A stretch of 64,000 nucleotides of DNA from Flammeovirgaceae bacterium UBA7330 (GTDB lineage Bacteria > Bacteroidota > Bacteroidia > Cytophagales > Cyclobacteriaceae), in assembly GCA_002471275.1 (NCBI GenBank), contig DKPQ01000021.1, positions 1 to 64,000 on the forward strand, read 5' to 3'. A model generated the notes under the pieces. It was not told the DNA's origin, did no database searches, and worked only from the letters and a program-made list of their open reading frames with translations. Position numbers and translations under genes: made by a program. The first letter of the stretch is position 1. Each line of letters starts with the position of its first letter. Shown here one piece after another: positions 41,710 through 51,441 of the stretch.

Positions 41710-43112
41710 TGCTCTTCAATAGCATTCCATTCCTATTACTGGTTATACTCACATTCAGTATTTATTACCTTCCTATATTTCAGTCGCTACAGACGATGGT
41801 CCTGATTGTTGCCAGTTTTGTTTTTTATTCATGGCACTTTCCGGTACTAACTTTTCTGCTTGCGGTTTCTATTCTTATAAACGCATTCCTGAGTTGGGCT
41901 ATAGTTCAAAGGCTAAAGCGAAAGAAGGAGCTAGTGACTTTGGGCGTGATATTGAACCTGGCGATTTTGATTTTCTTCAAGTACAGTCCTCTGATTGGGG
42001 TTACTTTTATCAGGGATGATTCATGGAGTGATTTTCTGATATCCATTCCTTTGCCCATTGGCATTTCATTTTTCACTTTTCAGGGAATCAGCTTGCTTGT
42101 AGATGCTTATAGAAATACAGAAGGCACATCAGATCAGGTCAGGGTCCTGCCATTCTGGAAACTGCTTTTCAATACCTCCTTATACATTTCATTGTTTCCA
42201 CAACTGGTAGCGGGACCTATTGTAAAAGCCCGTGATTTTTATCCCCAGATCAAAACCAAATATTTATCCGGGGTCAGGTGGAATTATGTTTTTCAACATG
42301 TAGTCACCGGATACTTTTTAAAAATGGTGGTTGCTGACAACCTGAAAGATTTCACGGGTGAGCTTGTATGGCCTGCGTTTGAACGCTTTTCATCCATTGA
42401 GTTGCTGGTCTATCTTTTTGGGTACTCTATGCAAATCTTTGCTGATTTTGCCGGGTACTCTTTGATAGCCATAGGCATCTCCGGGCTTTTTGGATACATC
42501 ATCCCTCAAAACTTTAACTTTCCTTATGTAGCTTCCGGCTTTTCAGACTTTTGGAAAAGATGGCACATTTCATTGTCTACCTTTTTAAAAGAGTACCTGT
42601 ACATTCCATTGGGGGGAAACCGCAAAGGAAGGGGCAGGACATACCTGAACCTGATGGTAGTAATGGCTCTGGGAGGTTTATGGCATGGGGCTGCCTGGAG
42701 CTATATGGTGTGGGGTACTTTTCATGGATTGGCATTGGTCACAGAAAGGTTTTTGAATAACCGGGGACTGTCATCTCTCCATCCTGTTTATACGATTATT
42801 AAATCCATGTGGGTTTTCTTTTGCGTATCATTAGCCTGGCTTTTGTTTAAGCTTCCGGAATTTAATCACGTGATCGCCTGGTTCAAAGCCTTGTCATCGA
42901 ATGGATCCTTATATACAGATGAAATACCACTTTTATACATTTTCACACTAAGTTTCCCGGTAATACTATATCACGGGTGGTACCTGGTTTCGGAAAAGAA
43001 TCGCGGAAACGTTTTCAGAGAAAAATTTAAGCCAGCCCTGTTGGGAGCCATGATCACACTTATCATACTCAATAGTGGATCCCCTATTGATTTTATTTAC
43101 TTTCAATTTTGA
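41709..43112 (+). CDS. MBOAT O-acyltransferase (AlgI-like)
   Basis: This 467-residue membrane-bound O-acyltransferase has about eleven hydrophobic segments. Signature parts are SYYLPIF-like entry, FPQLVAGPIVKARDF, FADFAGYSLIAIGI, FWKRWHISLSTFLKEYLYIPLGGN, and the active-site histidine in ALGGLWHGAAWSYMVWG (about 319-335). AlgI-like proteins move acetyl groups from the cytoplasm to the periplasmic side for polysaccharide acetylation. The next gene encodes a probable periplasmic partner, overlapping by 1 bp. Confidence 0.93.
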   Translation: MLFNSIPFLLLVILTFSIYYLPIFQSLQTMVLIVASFVFYSWHFPVLTFLLAVSILINAFLSWAIVQRLKRKKELVTLGVILNLAILIFFKYSPLIGVTFIRDDSWSDFLISIPLPIGISFFTFQGISLLVDAYRNTEGTSDQVRVLPFWKLLFNTSLYISLFPQLVAGPIVKARDFYPQIKTKYLSGVRWNYVFQHVVTGYFLKMVVADNLKDFTGELVWPAFERFSSIELLVYLFGYSMQIFADFAGYSLIAIGISGLFGYIIPQNFNFPYVASGFSDFWKRWHISLSTFLKEYLYIPLGGNRKGRGRTYLNLMVVMALGGLWHGAAWSYMVWGTFHGLALVTERFLNNRGLSSLHPVYTIIKSMWVFFCVSLAWLLFKLPEFNHVIAWFKALSSNGSLYTDEIPLLYIFTLSFPVILYHGWYLVSEKNRGNVFREKFKPALLGAMITLIILNSGSPIDFIYFQF

Positions 43113-43969
43113 TGATCCTCCGGTCTATAGGCTTTTGCCTGATTTTTCTGGTTACTTATTTATTCATGGTGAATCAGCTCCAATGGCCTTCTCAAACGGT
43201 CAATCAATGGGAAGACAACAACCGGCTGGTAGAAAGATTCCTTTTTGCAAAAAAACCTGGAAAAATCTCAACGGTTATCGTAGGGTCATCCCTGTCATTC
43301 AGGCTTTCCGCTCAGAAAATGCCCGTTCCTGATTCGGTATATAACCTGTCGTTGGGTGGTCAGAGCATTTATGAAGGCCTGGAAATTGTCAAGCGAAGTA
43401 ATCATCTTCCAAAATATCTTTTAATTGAGTCTAACCTGATCCACAGAACTCCCAAGGCGGGTTATGTCGACGGGATTTTTGTTTCGGGACTATACCAGCT
43501 AAAAGAAACATTTGATGGTTTCAGATATCAGAATCGCCCGATCACTTTTGTTCAATATCTCTACTATGGTATAAAAAACCGGATACCCTTACCAGTCAAC
43601 TTCAGTTTGTCAGCCAATGAAATGGAGATTCAATATTCAGATGACAACGAGGATAAGGAGATCCGGGAGACCATCGCAAATCAAATGGAGATGGAAAGCA
43701 CTGAAACAGATCAGGTTGCCCTGTTATCCGCTTATGTAGATTATTTCATGAAAGCAGGAGTTGAAGTGATATTTTTTGAAATGCCAACAGCTTTGCAATC
43801 ATTACAGTCTACATCCAACAAGCAAATAAGGTCAACGCTAAATCGAAGTTTTCCACAAAACCGGTTTATTGAATATCAAAAGCTTTATCCTGCCACGGAT
43901 GGGGTTCATATCTCAGTTTCAGATGCCAATGACTACCTCAAAGTATTGTTAGCAAAAATCTCCGGATGA
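43112..43969 (+). CDS. SGNH-like periplasmic partner of the MBOAT acyltransferase
   Basis: The product has about 285 residues. An N-terminal membrane anchor (RSIGFCLIFLVTYLFMV) is followed by a possible SGNH block I, STVIVGSSLSFRLSA (Ser in a GSS context), the glycine block NLSLGGQSIYEGL, and a C-terminal block V, ATDGVHISVSDANDYL (Asp and His). This layout resembles AlgJ/AlgX/PatB-type proteins that receive acetyl from an MBOAT and put it on the polysaccharide. ATG 43112 overlaps the MBOAT stop (TGATG). Acetylation is the likeliest function, by context. Confidence 0.65.
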   Translation: MILRSIGFCLIFLVTYLFMVNQLQWPSQTVNQWEDNNRLVERFLFAKKPGKISTVIVGSSLSFRLSAQKMPVPDSVYNLSLGGQSIYEGLEIVKRSNHLPKYLLIESNLIHRTPKAGYVDGIFVSGLYQLKETFDGFRYQNRPITFVQYLYYGIKNRIPLPVNFSLSANEMEIQYSDDNEDKEIRETIANQMEMESTETDQVALLSAYVDYFMKAGVEVIFFEMPTALQSLQSTSNKQIRSTLNRSFPQNRFIEYQKLYPATDGVHISVSDANDYLKVLLAKISG

Positions 43970-44964
43970 AGTATCAACCAAAGATCTCTATCGTTACCCC
44001 TTCCTTCAACCAGGGAAAATACCTGGAGCAAACCCTGGATTCTATCCTGACACAGGATTATCCGCACAAGGAGCTAATCGTAGTGGATGGAGGCAGTACG
44101 GATCAATCAGTTGAGATATTAAAGAAGTATGATAAGCACCTGACGTGGTGGGTAAGTGAGCCGGATCAGGGCCAGGCTCATGCCATCAACAAAGGCCTGA
44201 AACATGCAACGGGGGATATTTTCAACTGGATTAATTCAGATGATTACCTGGAGCCCGATGCACTTTCCGCCATAGCAGAAGCATTTCAGGACAGGAATAC
44301 CCAGGTGGCCTGTGGATTCACCCATTGCTATTACGAAGAGACTGGTGAAACCAGCCATACCTATCGGATGGGGGTGAAAGAAAGTGTGGCAAAAACCATC
44401 TTTAACTTTGAAATGAATCAGCCGGGCACTTTTTACAGCATGAATTGTATCCGGGAGCTGGGGGGGATCAATGAAAGCCTTCGATATGTCTTTGATGATG
44501 AACTGTGGTTTCGCTACCTGACCATGTATGGACTGGATCATATTCATTTGACGGATCAGCTGATGGCCCATTTCAGATTGCACAGCACCTCCAAAAGTGT
44601 AGCGGAAGGTCACATGAAATTTCGGGCGGAGATCGATGCCATCTTTGAGCACATGATCAGAGAACTGCATTTCCCTGAATATGTACAGGAAATTTGGCAG
44701 GAGCGCAATAGGAGCGATTCCTATGAGCATGGCAAGTGGCTCTACAACTTCATGGATACTGAGGAGTTTTTGGCTCATTTTGCTGATGAGTGCCAGTACA
44801 AACTCTATCGAAGGTTTAAGTACGAGGAGGCACGAACCTGTTGTGACCTGGTAAAAAATCACAGGACCTGGACAGATAAGAGACAGTTTTGGAGCCTTTA
44901 TGCCAAGCTGTTTTTGGTAAACCAGGACTTGTTAAACAAATTGAGGGGGGTGAGAAATGGCTAA
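43966..44964 (+). CDS. GT2 family glycosyltransferase
   Basis: This 332-residue GT-A enzyme shows SIVTPSFNQGKYLEQTLDSI at 8-27, LIVVDGGSTDQSVEIL (36-51) and the DxD-type motif WINSDDYLEPDAL (about 87-99), followed by the acceptor region NFEMNQPGTFYS and FDDELWFRYL. The sequence class (WVSEPDQGQAHAINKGL) is common in capsule clusters. It starts in an ATGA overlap with the SGNH gene and ends overlapping the next gene by 8 bp. Confidence 0.88.
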   Translation: MKYQPKISIVTPSFNQGKYLEQTLDSILTQDYPHKELIVVDGGSTDQSVEILKKYDKHLTWWVSEPDQGQAHAINKGLKHATGDIFNWINSDDYLEPDALSAIAEAFQDRNTQVACGFTHCYYEETGETSHTYRMGVKESVAKTIFNFEMNQPGTFYSMNCIRELGGINESLRYVFDDELWFRYLTMYGLDHIHLTDQLMAHFRLHSTSKSVAEGHMKFRAEIDAIFEHMIRELHFPEYVQEIWQERNRSDSYEHGKWLYNFMDTEEFLAHFADECQYKLYRRFKYEEARTCCDLVKNHRTWTDKRQFWSLYAKLFLVNQDLLNKLRGVRNG

Positions 44965-45733
44965 TATGATCCCAATCGATGCAAGTATGCGGAGGGGATC
45001 TAATATCAGTTTCCGCATAAAAGCTAAGGTCCGAAAGTTTATGAGTCGTAAGATCAGGGACACCAGAAATATCCCGATCGTGATCAATAATTTCAACCGG
45101 TTTACCTATCTGAAGCAGCAAATTGAGCGCTTCGAGGCTTTGGGGTACACCAATATTTATATCATCGACAATCAGTCCACTTATCCTCCATTACTGAAAT
45201 ATTACGATCAGCTGCCCTATACAATATTTCGATTAAATAAGAATGTGGGGCACCTTTCACTTTGGAAGACCATCATTTTCAAGTGGTTTGAACATGATTA
45301 TTATGTCTACACTGATCCTGATATTTATCCCGGGGATGATTGTCCGGACAATTTCATGGAATATTTTAAGTCTATTCTAAACACTTATCCTGAATACAGC
45401 AAAGTAGGGTTTGCTTTGGCCATTGACGACTTGCCGGACCACTTTGATGACAAGCAAAAAGTAAAGGACTGGGAAGACATGTACTGGCAGATGAAAATGC
45501 AAGCCGATACCGAAATCTACATCGCTAAAATTGATACAACATTTGCACTTTACCGCCCGGGTGCTAAAGGAGGCTGGTGGGTTCCAGCCATGCGGGTAGC
45601 GGGTAAGTACACGGCAAGGCATTTACCCTGGTACAGGAATAGTTCTGTAATTGATGAGGAAGAACAATATTTCATCGAGCATGCCAGTGGATCAAGCTCC
45701 TGGTACAAGCGAACACAGGTTTATGAGTCCTAA
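44957..45733 (+). CDS. GT2-like glycosyltransferase (short)
   Basis: This 258-residue GT-A fold protein has IPIVINNFNRFTYLKQQIERF (39-59), IYIIDNQSTYPPLL and the DxD-type motif YYVYTDPDIYP (about 113-123), then TFALYRPGAKGGWW and ARHLPWY near the end. The first 35 residues are basic and could sit on the membrane. The sugar is unknown. The 3' end overlaps the next gene by 11 bp. Confidence 0.75.
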   Translation: MANMIPIDASMRRGSNISFRIKAKVRKFMSRKIRDTRNIPIVINNFNRFTYLKQQIERFEALGYTNIYIIDNQSTYPPLLKYYDQLPYTIFRLNKNVGHLSLWKTIIFKWFEHDYYVYTDPDIYPGDDCPDNFMEYFKSILNTYPEYSKVGFALAIDDLPDHFDDKQKVKDWEDMYWQMKMQADTEIYIAKIDTTFALYRPGAKGGWWVPAMRVAGKYTARHLPWYRNSSVIDEEEQYFIEHASGSSSWYKRTQVYES

Positions 45734-46679
45734 GGTGCTGATCTCCATATTGAACTGGAACAATGCGCCTGCTACCATAAATTGTGTGCACAGTGTGCTG
45801 AAACAGTCCTATGGATCATACGAAATACTCATAACTGATAATGCCTCTGGAGATGGATCTGTGAAAGTGATCTCCGACGTATTTCCGGACCTGAAAGTCA
45901 TAGCCAATAAAAACAACATTGGATATGCTAGTGCACATAAAATTGCTGCTGACTACGCGACCGACCATCAATTTGATCTTCTGTGGATATTAAACAACGA
46001 TACGGAAGTGATGCCGGATGCGCTGGAAGCGCTTGTTAACGCATACCTGGATCATCAAGAGGCTATTTATGGCAGCATCACATTGGAGGCCAACAAGAAG
46101 GAAATCCGGTTTGCTGGAGGCTATGAACTGAAAGATGGCCGGGTTAATTTCAATTCTATTTCCAATCCGCTCAGAGGGAAGCCACTGAGCGAGGTGAAGC
46201 TGGAGGAATTAGGAGGGGAGGTGGCAGAATTAAACGGGTCGAGTTTGCTGATCCCTATTGACATTATCAAGAAGCATGGTTTCATGCCCGAATATTTTTT
46301 TTTATATAGTGAGGAAACAGCCTATGGTTACCGGTTGCGAGAGGAAGGGGTAAAGTCCATTCTGGTTCCGCAATCTCAGGTCATACATGCCGGTTCGCAG
46401 TCTTTTAGCAATCCTTATCTTAAATATATCGCGGAGTATTACAGGATGCGAAACGATCTCCTGTTGAGAAAAGAACTGAAGATTATTAGTAATGCGGAGA
46501 TCATTAAGTCATTCGGATGGGCAGATTGGATTTCCTGGCTTGTGAAAAGGCTGCTTTTTGCTTTTAATTATCAAAAGTTCTCTCTAAAACATTATTACCG
46601 GCAGCTGGGAACATGGCATGCGTTGCTCAATAAAAGAGGCAAAACCATCGCTCCTGAAAAATTTCTGAATAAGGTTTAG
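45723..46679 (+). CDS. GT2 family glycosyltransferase (rhamnosyltransferase-like)
   Basis: The product has about 318 residues: KVLISILNWNNAPATINCV, ILITDNASGDGSV, LLWILNNDTEVMPDAL (DxD-type) and FLYSEETAYGYRLREEG. The NWNNAPATINCV opening and LNNDTEV block are typical of the rhamnosyltransferase-like GT2 group. ATG 45723 lies inside the last codons of the previous gene; the frame is open further upstream but that would overlap far into the neighbour. Confidence 0.82.
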   Translation: MSPKVLISILNWNNAPATINCVHSVLKQSYGSYEILITDNASGDGSVKVISDVFPDLKVIANKNNIGYASAHKIAADYATDHQFDLLWILNNDTEVMPDALEALVNAYLDHQEAIYGSITLEANKKEIRFAGGYELKDGRVNFNSISNPLRGKPLSEVKLEELGGEVAELNGSSLLIPIDIIKKHGFMPEYFFLYSEETAYGYRLREEGVKSILVPQSQVIHAGSQSFSNPYLKYIAEYYRMRNDLLLRKELKIISNAEIIKSFGWADWISWLVKRLLFAFNYQKFSLKHYYRQLGTWHALLNKRGKTIAPEKFLNKV

Positions 46680-46687
46680 TTAGAAGT

Positions 46688-47674
46688 TTGGCTAAAGTAT
46701 CCGTAATCATACCACTGTTTAACCGGGGACATCTGGTATCCCGGGCACTGAATTCGTTGTGCGCACAGGACTTTGATGACTGGGAGGCCATTGTGGTAGA
46801 TGATGGATCAACTGACGATGGACCTGAACTTGTAAAGAAGTATGCAAGAAAAGACGAACGGATCCGCCTTGTTAATCGTACCAGGGAGCCTAAGGGACCT
46901 TCTTGTTGCCGAAATATTGGAGCAGAAAAAAGTACAGCTAAGTACCTGGTATTCCTGGATTCCGATGACGAACTGGCCAAACATTGTTTGGGTACACGCT
47001 GTCAATATATGGAGTCACGGCCAGATCTGGATTTTGCAGTGTTTCCCCTGGAATCCTTTTCAGAATCCCCTGGTGATAAGGGTGAGATTTTTAATACCTA
47101 TTGTGAGGATCAGGCAGATTACCTTCATCTGTTTTTGCAGGATGAGGCCCCCTGGCAAACTACCTGTCCCATCTGGAAGAAAGATTTCTACCTGAAAATT
47201 GGAGGGTTTAATGAAGCCTTTCTGGTAAAAACAGATCCGGAACTTCACTCTCGAGCGTTGCTGCTGCATAACCCCCGTTTTGAGGTCGTTGAGGCAACCC
47301 CGGACTGCTATTATCGAATAGATCATCATGATGTGGTGAAACAGAGCTATTTCAGCGAGGCTTCGATCAATTGCAGGATTTTATTTATCAAAGAAAGCAA
47401 CAATTGGATAAGTTCATTGCAAGGTTCAAAGATTGAAGGTTATCAGGCAGATTTAGCAATAGCTTTTAAGAAGTTATTTTTACATTATTTGATTTCTAAT
47501 GCATCTACATATTACACAATTTATAAAGAGATGCTAAAGTGGGGTTTAAAAAATCATATTTTGTCCATTTGGAATTACCAGTTACTAGTTATTATTGGAA
47601 GGCTAAAAGTCTCTACCAATCCGATGATTAAAAAAATGAGGTTGATTGGATTATTTTATCGGATGATTAGCTAG
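46688..47674 (+). CDS. GT2 family glycosyltransferase
   Basis: The product has 328 residues: AKVSVIIPLFNRGHLVSRAL, AIVVDDGSTDDGPELV, NIGAEKSTAKYLVFLDSDDEL (DSDD as the metal-binding motif). The 3' third of the gene (from about 47400) becomes AT-rich and lysine-rich compared with the 5' part, which suggests recombination within the gene. The start is TTG at 46688; no ATG is near. Only 3 bases separate it from the next gene. Confidence 0.85.
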   Translation: MAKVSVIIPLFNRGHLVSRALNSLCAQDFDDWEAIVVDDGSTDDGPELVKKYARKDERIRLVNRTREPKGPSCCRNIGAEKSTAKYLVFLDSDDELAKHCLGTRCQYMESRPDLDFAVFPLESFSESPGDKGEIFNTYCEDQADYLHLFLQDEAPWQTTCPIWKKDFYLKIGGFNEAFLVKTDPELHSRALLLHNPRFEVVEATPDCYYRIDHHDVVKQSYFSEASINCRILFIKESNNWISSLQGSKIEGYQADLAIAFKKLFLHYLISNASTYYTIYKEMLKWGLKNHILSIWNYQLLVIIGRLKVSTNPMIKKMRLIGLFYRMIS

Positions 47675-47677
47675 AAA

Positions 47678-48562
47678 ATGATTATATCTGTTGTCATTCC
47701 TGTTAGAGATGGAGCCAAAACGATAAAAAAATGTTTGAACGGCCTTTTTAATCAGACATTGCATGCTTCATTAGAAGTAATCGTCATTGATTCCGGTTCG
47801 ACGGATGGCACGCTGGAGCTACTCCGGGAATACCCAGTCCGGTTACTACAAATACCTCCTAAGGAATTTAATCATGGCGCCACACGGAATTTCGGGGTGC
47901 AAGAGGCCCACGGAAAGTTAATTTACTTCACAGTGCAAGATGCCTGGACAGATGATCCGAAGTTGCTAGAGCTGATGGCTGCACATTTTGAGGATCCTGA
48001 GGTAGTGGGTGTTTGTGGTCAGCAAATTGTACCCCATGACAGTACTAATAATCCATTGGAATGGTTTAGACCGATTAGTAACGGAGAAGTAAGGGCTTAT
48101 CAGTATCCTGATCCAAAAGAATTCAAAAGGCTTTCAGGAAGAGAAAAACGTTGGATTTGTGGCTGGGATGATGTCAATGCAATGTACCGAACCGAAATTG
48201 TTCGTAATCAGCTTTCATTTAGACCAATTGCTTTTGGGGAAGATATGGACTGGGCTCACAGGGCAATTACGAAGGGATTTAAACTCGTTTATGATACTAA
48301 ACGCAGGGTTAATCATTATCATCATCACTCCAGTAGTCAAATGTTCCGAAGAAAACTGAATGAGTTAGAGGTTGATTATCAGCAATTTGAGTTGCTTCCA
48401 TCAATTAATTACTCGATGATCCCATATCTAAGGGTTTTCTACAGATGTATAAAACATAAAGTAAAGCCCTACTGGCTTTGGTACAATTGGAAGAAACTAT
48501 ATCAAGAATTCAGAGCAGCTAAACACTTTCTAAAGAAGATTGCCCATGAGACCAACCATTAA
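47678..48562 (+). CDS. GT2 family glycosyltransferase (rhamnosyltransferase-like)
   Basis: The product has 294 residues: ISVVIPVRDGAKTIKKCLNG, VIVIDSGSTDGTLELL, then FNHGATRNFGVQEAHG and FTVQDAWTDDPKLL (Q-D as the modified DxD), features typical of dTDP-rhamnosyl transferases. A late HYHHHSSSQMF block lies before a helical tail. It overlaps the fucosyltransferase gene by 17 bp. The rhamnose call is by family resemblance only; no rml genes are in the window. Confidence 0.82.
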   Translation: MIISVVIPVRDGAKTIKKCLNGLFNQTLHASLEVIVIDSGSTDGTLELLREYPVRLLQIPPKEFNHGATRNFGVQEAHGKLIYFTVQDAWTDDPKLLELMAAHFEDPEVVGVCGQQIVPHDSTNNPLEWFRPISNGEVRAYQYPDPKEFKRLSGREKRWICGWDDVNAMYRTEIVRNQLSFRPIAFGEDMDWAHRAITKGFKLVYDTKRRVNHYHHHSSSQMFRRKLNELEVDYQQFELLPSINYSMIPYLRVFYRCIKHKVKPYWLWYNWKKLYQEFRAAKHFLKKIAHETNH

Positions 48563-49478
48563 GCTAGCTTATTCCGATTTCTGGGCTGGTTTTAGTCCTG
48601 AGCAAAATTTATTGACCAATTTGCTCCGCAAGCATTTTAATATTCAATTATCTGATTCCGATCCTGATCTGTTGATCTATTCCTGTTATGGATTTAATTT
48701 TTTGAATTATAAATGTCACCGAATTTTTTATACAGCGGAGAATGTAAGACCTGATTTTAGGGAATGTGATCATTCGCTTTCTTTTGACTATGACGAATAT
48801 GAAGGTAAAAACACAAGAGTCCCGCTCTATTTGTTTACATACCTTAAGTACTTGACCAAAGGCAATGAATTGCCAATAGCAAGTACTCCAAAAACCAAAT
48901 TTTGCAATATGGTAGTGAGTAATCCGAAAGGCCAAGAACGGAATTCATTTTTTGAAGTGCTTAATCAATATAAACAAGTAGATTCTGGAGGGAAATACAA
49001 AAATAACACCGGAGGACCAGTTGAGGATAAACTTGAGTTTATTTCCCAATATCGATTTACCATAGCATTTGAAAACAGTTCTTTCCCTGGATATACCACT
49101 GAAAAACTTGTACAGCCGATGCTTGTGGGAAGTATCCCTATCTACTGGGGAAACCCAAGAATCCATGAGGAATTCAATACTAAAAGCTTTATAAATGTAC
49201 ATGCTTATGATTCGTTTGAAAAGGTTGTATCTGAAATAACCCTGATTGAAGAAAATCCGGATATTTATAATGAAATGATTAAGCAACCCTGGCTAATAAA
49301 CAATCAACCGCATGAAAACCAGGACTATGAATTGTTGGGGGAAAAGCTAAATAATATAGTTAACAGGATTCTAAATGAACACCCTGTAGCAGCACAGAAT
49401 GCATTGTATAGTATAAGTAAGAAGATCAGAAAAAAGGTAATCAATAAAATAACTAAGAAGCCTATTTGGTATATCTAA
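48546..49478 (+). CDS. GT10 family fucosyltransferase
   Basis: The product has about 310 residues. The donor-binding hallmark of alpha-1,3/4-fucosyltransferases is clear: YRFTIAFENSSFPGYTTEKL (about 178-197), then LVGSIPIYWGNPRIHEEFN. N-terminal IFYTAENVRPDF is also typical. GDP-fucose is the expected donor. The C-terminus is basic and could associate with the membrane (SISKKIRKKVINKITKKP). ATG 48546 lies within the preceding gene. The gene is AT-rich relative to its 5' neighbours. Confidence 0.9.
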   Translation: MRPTIKLAYSDFWAGFSPEQNLLTNLLRKHFNIQLSDSDPDLLIYSCYGFNFLNYKCHRIFYTAENVRPDFRECDHSLSFDYDEYEGKNTRVPLYLFTYLKYLTKGNELPIASTPKTKFCNMVVSNPKGQERNSFFEVLNQYKQVDSGGKYKNNTGGPVEDKLEFISQYRFTIAFENSSFPGYTTEKLVQPMLVGSIPIYWGNPRIHEEFNTKSFINVHAYDSFEKVVSEITLIEENPDIYNEMIKQPWLINNQPHENQDYELLGEKLNNIVNRILNEHPVAAQNALYSISKKIRKKVINKITKKPIWYI

Positions 49479-49514
49479 CCCATTCAATTGGTCACTTTAT
49501 ATCTTTAAAATAGC

Positions 49515-50426
49515 ATGACAAAACCCCTGGTAAGTGTCTTAATGACTGTTTATAATAGGAGTCTTTTTATTGAAGAGTCAATTAAAAGTGTCATTAAGTC
49601 ATCTTATAAAAACTGGGAACTAATTATTGTTGATGATCAATCATCTGATGGATCGGTAGCAATTGCAAAGCAATATGAGGCAATTAATCCTCGTATCAAA
49701 GTATTCATTAATAAGCAAAATCTTGGTGATTATCCAAACCGAAATAGAGCCGCTATTTATGCAAAGGGGAAATATTTAAAGTACCTGGATTCTGATGACT
49801 TGATATATACTCATGGACTTGAGGTTATGGTGAATGCTATGGAGAAATTTCCGGATGCTGGATTCGGATTTTGTGCCCAAAAGCCTGAGATGACAATTCC
49901 CTACCCATTTATAGTTTCTCAAAATCAAGCTTATAAGCAAGAATTTTTAGGTAATGGGTTTTTCAAGACCGGTCCTTCAGGTACAATCATCAGAAGAGAT
50001 GCCTTTGAAGCAGTCGGAGGTTTAAGCAGAACCAGATATGTAGGGGACTATGATTCGTGGTTGAAGCTCAGTCAAAGATATAGTGTAGTAGTAATGCATC
50101 CGGGATTGATTTGGTGGAGAATGCATGATGGTCAGGAATATAAAAAAGGGCAGGGTTTTGAAAAATATTTAAAAGCAACTACAGCCGTACAACTTAAATA
50201 TTTGTTTGATGAGCATTGTCCGTTAAATGCTTCAGAAAGGAAACTAGCGTTTAAATGTTTAAGACAAAGACATGGACGAAGGACACTTTCTTATCTAATT
50301 CCTTCTCTTAAATTCTCCAGGGCTTTTGCTTATCTCAAATATTCGGCGGCAGATTTACGGCATTTATTTAATGGACTATCCAAATCCAAGATTTATTACA
50401 ATCTGGAGGAGGAGTTGCGAACTTAG
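49515..50426 (+). CDS. GT2 family glycosyltransferase
   Basis: The product has 303 residues: LVSVLMTVYNRSLFIEESIK, LIIVDDQSSDGSVAIA and LKYLDSDDLIYTHGL with DSDD as the metal motif, then GPSGTIIRRDAFEAVGG and GDYDSWLKL for the acceptor side. The gene is preceded by 36 bases of spacer, the first gap in a long run of overlaps. AT-rich like the GT10 gene before it. Confidence 0.87.
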   Translation: MTKPLVSVLMTVYNRSLFIEESIKSVIKSSYKNWELIIVDDQSSDGSVAIAKQYEAINPRIKVFINKQNLGDYPNRNRAAIYAKGKYLKYLDSDDLIYTHGLEVMVNAMEKFPDAGFGFCAQKPEMTIPYPFIVSQNQAYKQEFLGNGFFKTGPSGTIIRRDAFEAVGGLSRTRYVGDYDSWLKLSQRYSVVVMHPGLIWWRMHDGQEYKKGQGFEKYLKATTAVQLKYLFDEHCPLNASERKLAFKCLRQRHGRRTLSYLIPSLKFSRAFAYLKYSAADLRHLFNGLSKSKIYYNLEEELRT

Positions 50427-50428
50427 AC

Positions 50429-51409
50429 TTGAGAGAAAAAAAGGTTTCTATCATCATTCCGGTATACAATGCAACTCCGTTCCTTGAGGCCACCCTTAGG
50501 TCAGTATTGGCGCAAACCTATCAACCTTTGGAAATTATATGTGTTAATGATGGCTCTAAAGACAAAAGTTTAACCGTTCTTCTGAAATATGAAAATGAAC
50601 TTACGGTCATTGATCAGGAAAACTCAGGAGCCGCAGCTGCTCGTAATCGGGGTTTGCATGAAGCTTCAGGGGATTTTATTAAATTTTGGGATGCTGATGA
50701 TTTAATGAATCCCAAGCACATTGAGGCTCAGGTGGCTGCTCTAAATGGATATCCAAACTGTGTTGCTTCTTGTCGTTGGGGGCGGTTTTATGATGCGGAT
50801 CCAAAAAGTACCCGCTTCATTCCTGAGACTGTTTGGGAAGATTTGGATTCGCTAGATTGGATAAAAAAATCACTTTCCCAGCGTGTTGACATGGCATCCT
50901 CCTGGCTTTGGCTAATACCAAAGGATATTATGGAGTTAGCTGGTGGGTGGAATAGCTCCCTTTCATTGAACGATGATTTCGAATTCAGTATGCGTATTCT
51001 TAAGCATGCTAAAAAAGTAAGGTTTGCCAATGATGCAGTCACCTATTATCGATCTGGTAACGCGGGGAGTTTAGCATCAGTGAAGTCAAGAAAGGCATTC
51101 GAAACTGCATTGGAATCAACAGCAATAGGTTGTAACCATATTCTTGAAATGGAAAATTCATGCGAGGTAAGGCAATTGATTGCAAATAGGTTTCAAGAAT
51201 GGGTCTTTAGAATGTATCCTCATTATCCTGAGCTGGTCAGAGAAACGGAAGAAAAGATCCGGCAGCTGGGAGGAAGTACCAATCAGATCGAAGGTGGAAG
51301 GGTATTCCAACTACTTACCCGGTTAATTGGTTGGAAGTTGACCAAAAGATTCCAGTTTTTTACCTACGCAATGGGATATAGACCTAAGCATCCTCACTTG
51401 TCTGAATAA
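50429..51409 (+). CDS. GT2 family glycosyltransferase
   Basis: The product has 326 residues: VSIIIPVYNATPFLEATLRS, EIICVNDGSKDKSLTVL, FIKFWDADDLMNPKHIE (DADD). The later part SLNDDFEFSMRIL carries acidic acceptor residues. The start is TTG, 2 bases after the preceding stop; no in-frame ATG occurs in the first part. Donor sugar unknown. Confidence 0.85.
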   Translation: MREKKVSIIIPVYNATPFLEATLRSVLAQTYQPLEIICVNDGSKDKSLTVLLKYENELTVIDQENSGAAAARNRGLHEASGDFIKFWDADDLMNPKHIEAQVAALNGYPNCVASCRWGRFYDADPKSTRFIPETVWEDLDSLDWIKKSLSQRVDMASSWLWLIPKDIMELAGGWNSSLSLNDDFEFSMRILKHAKKVRFANDAVTYYRSGNAGSLASVKSRKAFETALESTAIGCNHILEMENSCEVRQLIANRFQEWVFRMYPHYPELVRETEEKIRQLGGSTNQIEGGRVFQLLTRLIGWKLTKRFQFFTYAMGYRPKHPHLSE

Positions 51410-51441
51410 TTTTGGCTAGATTATTGGAGGATTAACCCCAA

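Noticed and set aside
44236..44862. 208-codon open frame on the minus strand
   Set aside because: It lies wholly antisense to a clear GT2 gene and has no recognisable domain.
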